A stretch of 6,492 bases of DNA from JBGVMW01 sp045125095. GTDB lineage: Bacteria; Bacillota; Clostridia; Lachnospirales; Lachnospiraceae. Location of the stretch: the NCBI GenBank assembly GCA_045125095.1, contig JBGVMW010000216.1, positions 1 to 6,492 on the forward strand. The letters run 5' to 3'. The notes below the pieces were generated by a model. That model made no database searches. It saw only the letters and a program-made list of their open reading frames with translations, and was not told the origin of the DNA. Position numbers and translations under genes: made by a program. Of this stretch, positions 5,507 through 6,492 are shown in pieces; within the stretch, counting starts at the first letter, position 1, and each line of letters opens with the position of its first letter.

Positions 5507-5869
5507 ATGAATAATAACGGAAAACTCGAAGGAGAGCGTGGTAGTGTAGGCGAATACCTTGATAAGATTGGAGAATATGCCTTGCTCTCCGCCGAAGAGG
5601 AGCAAGAGCTACTGCCACAAGCTGCTAATGGCAATGAGGAGGCTCTCGACAAAATTATAAATGCTAATCTGCGTTTTATTGTTAGCATAGCAAACCAATA
5701 TCAAAATAGAAGACTATCTCTGCTCCAACTCTTTGAGATCAGTAAGCAAGGGTTAGCGAATGCCGTAAAGGAGAGCGTTTCAAAACCTCACAATCAAAGG
5801 TTTATTCAGTTCGCTGTGCAGTATATGCGAAAGGCTATCGAAGAGGCGATAACCGCAAACAATGAATAG
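5507..5869 (+). CDS. Truncated sigma-70-like protein (regions 1.2-2 only), 120 aa
   Basis: The protein aligns by eye with the N-terminal part of the primary sigma factor of Bacteroidota. Region 1.2 is VGEYLDKIGEYALLSAEEEQEL (14-35). Region 2.1 is NANLRFIVSIANQYQNRRLSLLQL (52-75). A region 2.3-2.4 remnant, RFIQFAVQYMRKAIEEAI, spans 98-115. Regions 3 and 4 are absent, so it cannot read a -35-type element. The two tryptophans that help melt DNA are replaced (FAVQYM instead of YAVWWI), and the core-binding DLIxEG has become QLFEIS. It is therefore unlikely to be a working sigma factor; an RNA polymerase-binding decoy or modulator is the natural alternative. ATG 5507 is chosen because an upstream in-frame TTG at 5432 overlaps the -7 box and would add a hydrophobic stretch foreign to the family. 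Confidence 0.85.
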   Translation: MNNNGKLEGERGSVGEYLDKIGEYALLSAEEEQELLPQAANGNEEALDKIINANLRFIVSIANQYQNRRLSLLQLFEISKQGLANAVKESVSKPHNQRFIQFAVQYMRKAIEEAITANNE

Positions 5870-5933
5870 CCTTTGATATGGAGGCAAACGATGCGATGAA
5901 TAATAAAACTAGGTAATAAGTTGGATATTTATA

Positions 5934-6368
5934 ATGGTACCTACGATAGTGAATCAAGCCGTACAATGGCTTGAAAAAATGGGAGTTGAAGTCGAATACA
6001 ACGCAGAACTTCAAGAATTCGAGTTTGAGTATAAGGATGCCTTTGTGATTATCAATACGGACACTCCCGAGGGTGTTATTTCATTCACTTGCCCGTATAT
6101 GTTTCCTGATGAGTTATCGAATGAGAATAAAGTTGTTTTTCAGAAGGCTAAAGAATGGTGGACCAAATACATCGACACCGCACATTGTTTTTGTGAATTT
6201 GTAGACAATGATTGTGCCTATATATGTTGCTTATATGGCCGTAATCGTAAAGACGCACTCCGAAAATACGAACTGATTGAAGCGCTTGAGGATACTATCT
6301 TCAAATGGAAACTATTTATTATTGCCATATCATCGTCTTTCAACAATCAACTTAACATAAAACCTTAA
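5934..6368 (+). CDS. Uncharacterised acidic 144-aa protein ending in the right TIR
   Basis: I do not recognise the family with confidence. An N-terminal helix (IVNQAVQWLEKMGVEVEYN, 5-23) is followed by alternating strands: FEFEYKDAFVIINTD (29-43), GVISFTCPYMF (47-57), TAHCFCEFVDN (82-92) and AYICCLYGR (95-103). A C-terminal helix, KYELIEALEDTIFKWKLFII, spans 111-130. This helix-sheet-helix order vaguely resembles YbjN or type III chaperone-like folds that bind other proteins. Seven cysteines or more occur with no zinc-site spacing. The last codons and the stop (NIKP-TAA) lie inside the right TIR, so the natural C-terminus may have been cut or replaced when the repeat junction formed. It sits 64 bp after the sigma-like gene with no obvious promoter, so co-transcription is likely. 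Confidence 0.75.
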   Translation: MVPTIVNQAVQWLEKMGVEVEYNAELQEFEFEYKDAFVIINTDTPEGVISFTCPYMFPDELSNENKVVFQKAKEWWTKYIDTAHCFCEFVDNDCAYICCLYGRNRKDALRKYELIEALEDTIFKWKLFIIAISSSFNNQLNIKP

Positions 6369-6492
6369 ACTAATATGATTTTAGCAGGATATTAAACTCT
6401 ATTTCAATGTTAAGTTAATATGAATTGAGTTTTAATATGAAAACTACGTCGCCCACGCTTTAATTTCGGTGTGAGGGTCTTTGTTTGAGGTG
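6352..6492 (-). repeat. Right terminal inverted repeat, 141 bp
   Basis: This is the exact reverse complement of bases 1-141. Its inner edge falls within the last gene, supplying that gene's final codons and stop (6366-6368). The remaining 124 bp have no ORF of note. The repeat runs to the last base of the window, so its outer end is not visible. Confidence 0.97.

Larger units (their letters stand above)
1..6492. mobile_element. Candidate recombinase-bearing element bounded by 141-bp inverted repeats
   Basis: The whole window is enclosed by a perfect 141-bp inverted repeat, and it encodes a serine recombinase next to the left repeat plus eight accessory genes. This is the layout of a transposable, integrative or invertible unit. 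No DDE transposase, relaxase, replication protein or tyrosine integrase is visible, so the serine recombinase is the only mobility protein. No target-site duplication can be examined, because the window ends exactly at the repeats. The unit could be a complete element, an invertible chromosomal segment, or unique DNA between two oppositely oriented copies of a longer repeat. The repeats are seen directly; the mobile status is inferred. Confidence 0.5.

Noticed and set aside
5878..5916. 12-codon ORF after the sigma-like gene, with a GGAGG just after its ATG
   Set aside because: It is too short to support as a gene without homologs.
1..6492. Tn3-family transposon
   Set aside because: The recombinase could pass as a Tn3 resolvase, but there is no Tn3 transposase, and the repeat is far longer than 38 bp and does not start GGGG.
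1..6492. CRISPR array, tRNA or rRNA
   Set aside because: No regularly spaced direct repeats, cloverleaf or conserved rRNA segments were seen on either strand.

Overview
The window looks like a mobile or invertible module from a member of the Bacteroidales (Bacteroidota). The DNA is AT-rich, start codons lack clear Shine-Dalgarno sequences, one upstream region carries a TAnnTTTG -7 box, and the gene content fits: KWG/WG repeats, a DUF4314-type protein and a Bacteroidota-style serine recombinase. No rRNA, tRNA, CRISPR array or housekeeping gene is present. The assignment is inferred from style and family knowledge, not from a search.

The dominant structural fact is that bases 1-141 and 6352-6492 are perfect reverse complements of each other, and the match stops at exactly 141 bp. 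The 6.2 kb between them therefore sits inside a terminal inverted repeat (TIR) that reaches both ends of the window. Because 141 is also a common maximum k-mer of short-read assemblers, the true repeat may run outward beyond the window. The inner edges (141/142 and 6351/6352) are real in either case.

Layout, left to right: the left TIR; a serine recombinase gene reading inward (196-837); a perfect hairpin that can terminate convergent transcripts (872-900); and a leftward gene block. Read in its own direction, that block contains a GIY-YIG-like nuclease (4189-3647), a degenerate AAA-like protein (3634-2963), a 228-bp gap with a possible promoter, a ten-repeat WG protein (2734-1463) and a second, shorter degenerate AAA-like protein (1438-926). 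Next comes a 449-bp divergent intergenic region (4190-4638) filled with nested imperfect inverted repeats. A rightward block follows: a small mobile-element-type protein (4639-4965), a DUF4314-like protein overlapping it by one base (4965-5405), a truncated sigma-70-like protein with its own promoter (5507-5869), and an unrecognised acidic protein (5934-6368). The last gene's stop codon lies inside the right TIR.

A working idea, clearly inference: the recombinase moves or inverts the unit through sites in the inverted repeats, and the cargo is an accessory defence, immunity or host-takeover set. Three of the eight cargo proteins look like enzymes or factors with key residues lost: two AAA-like proteins without Walker A and with altered Walker B, and a sigma region-2 protein without regions 3 and 4. 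That suggests binding or decoy roles rather than catalysis. Nothing in the sequence proves this function.
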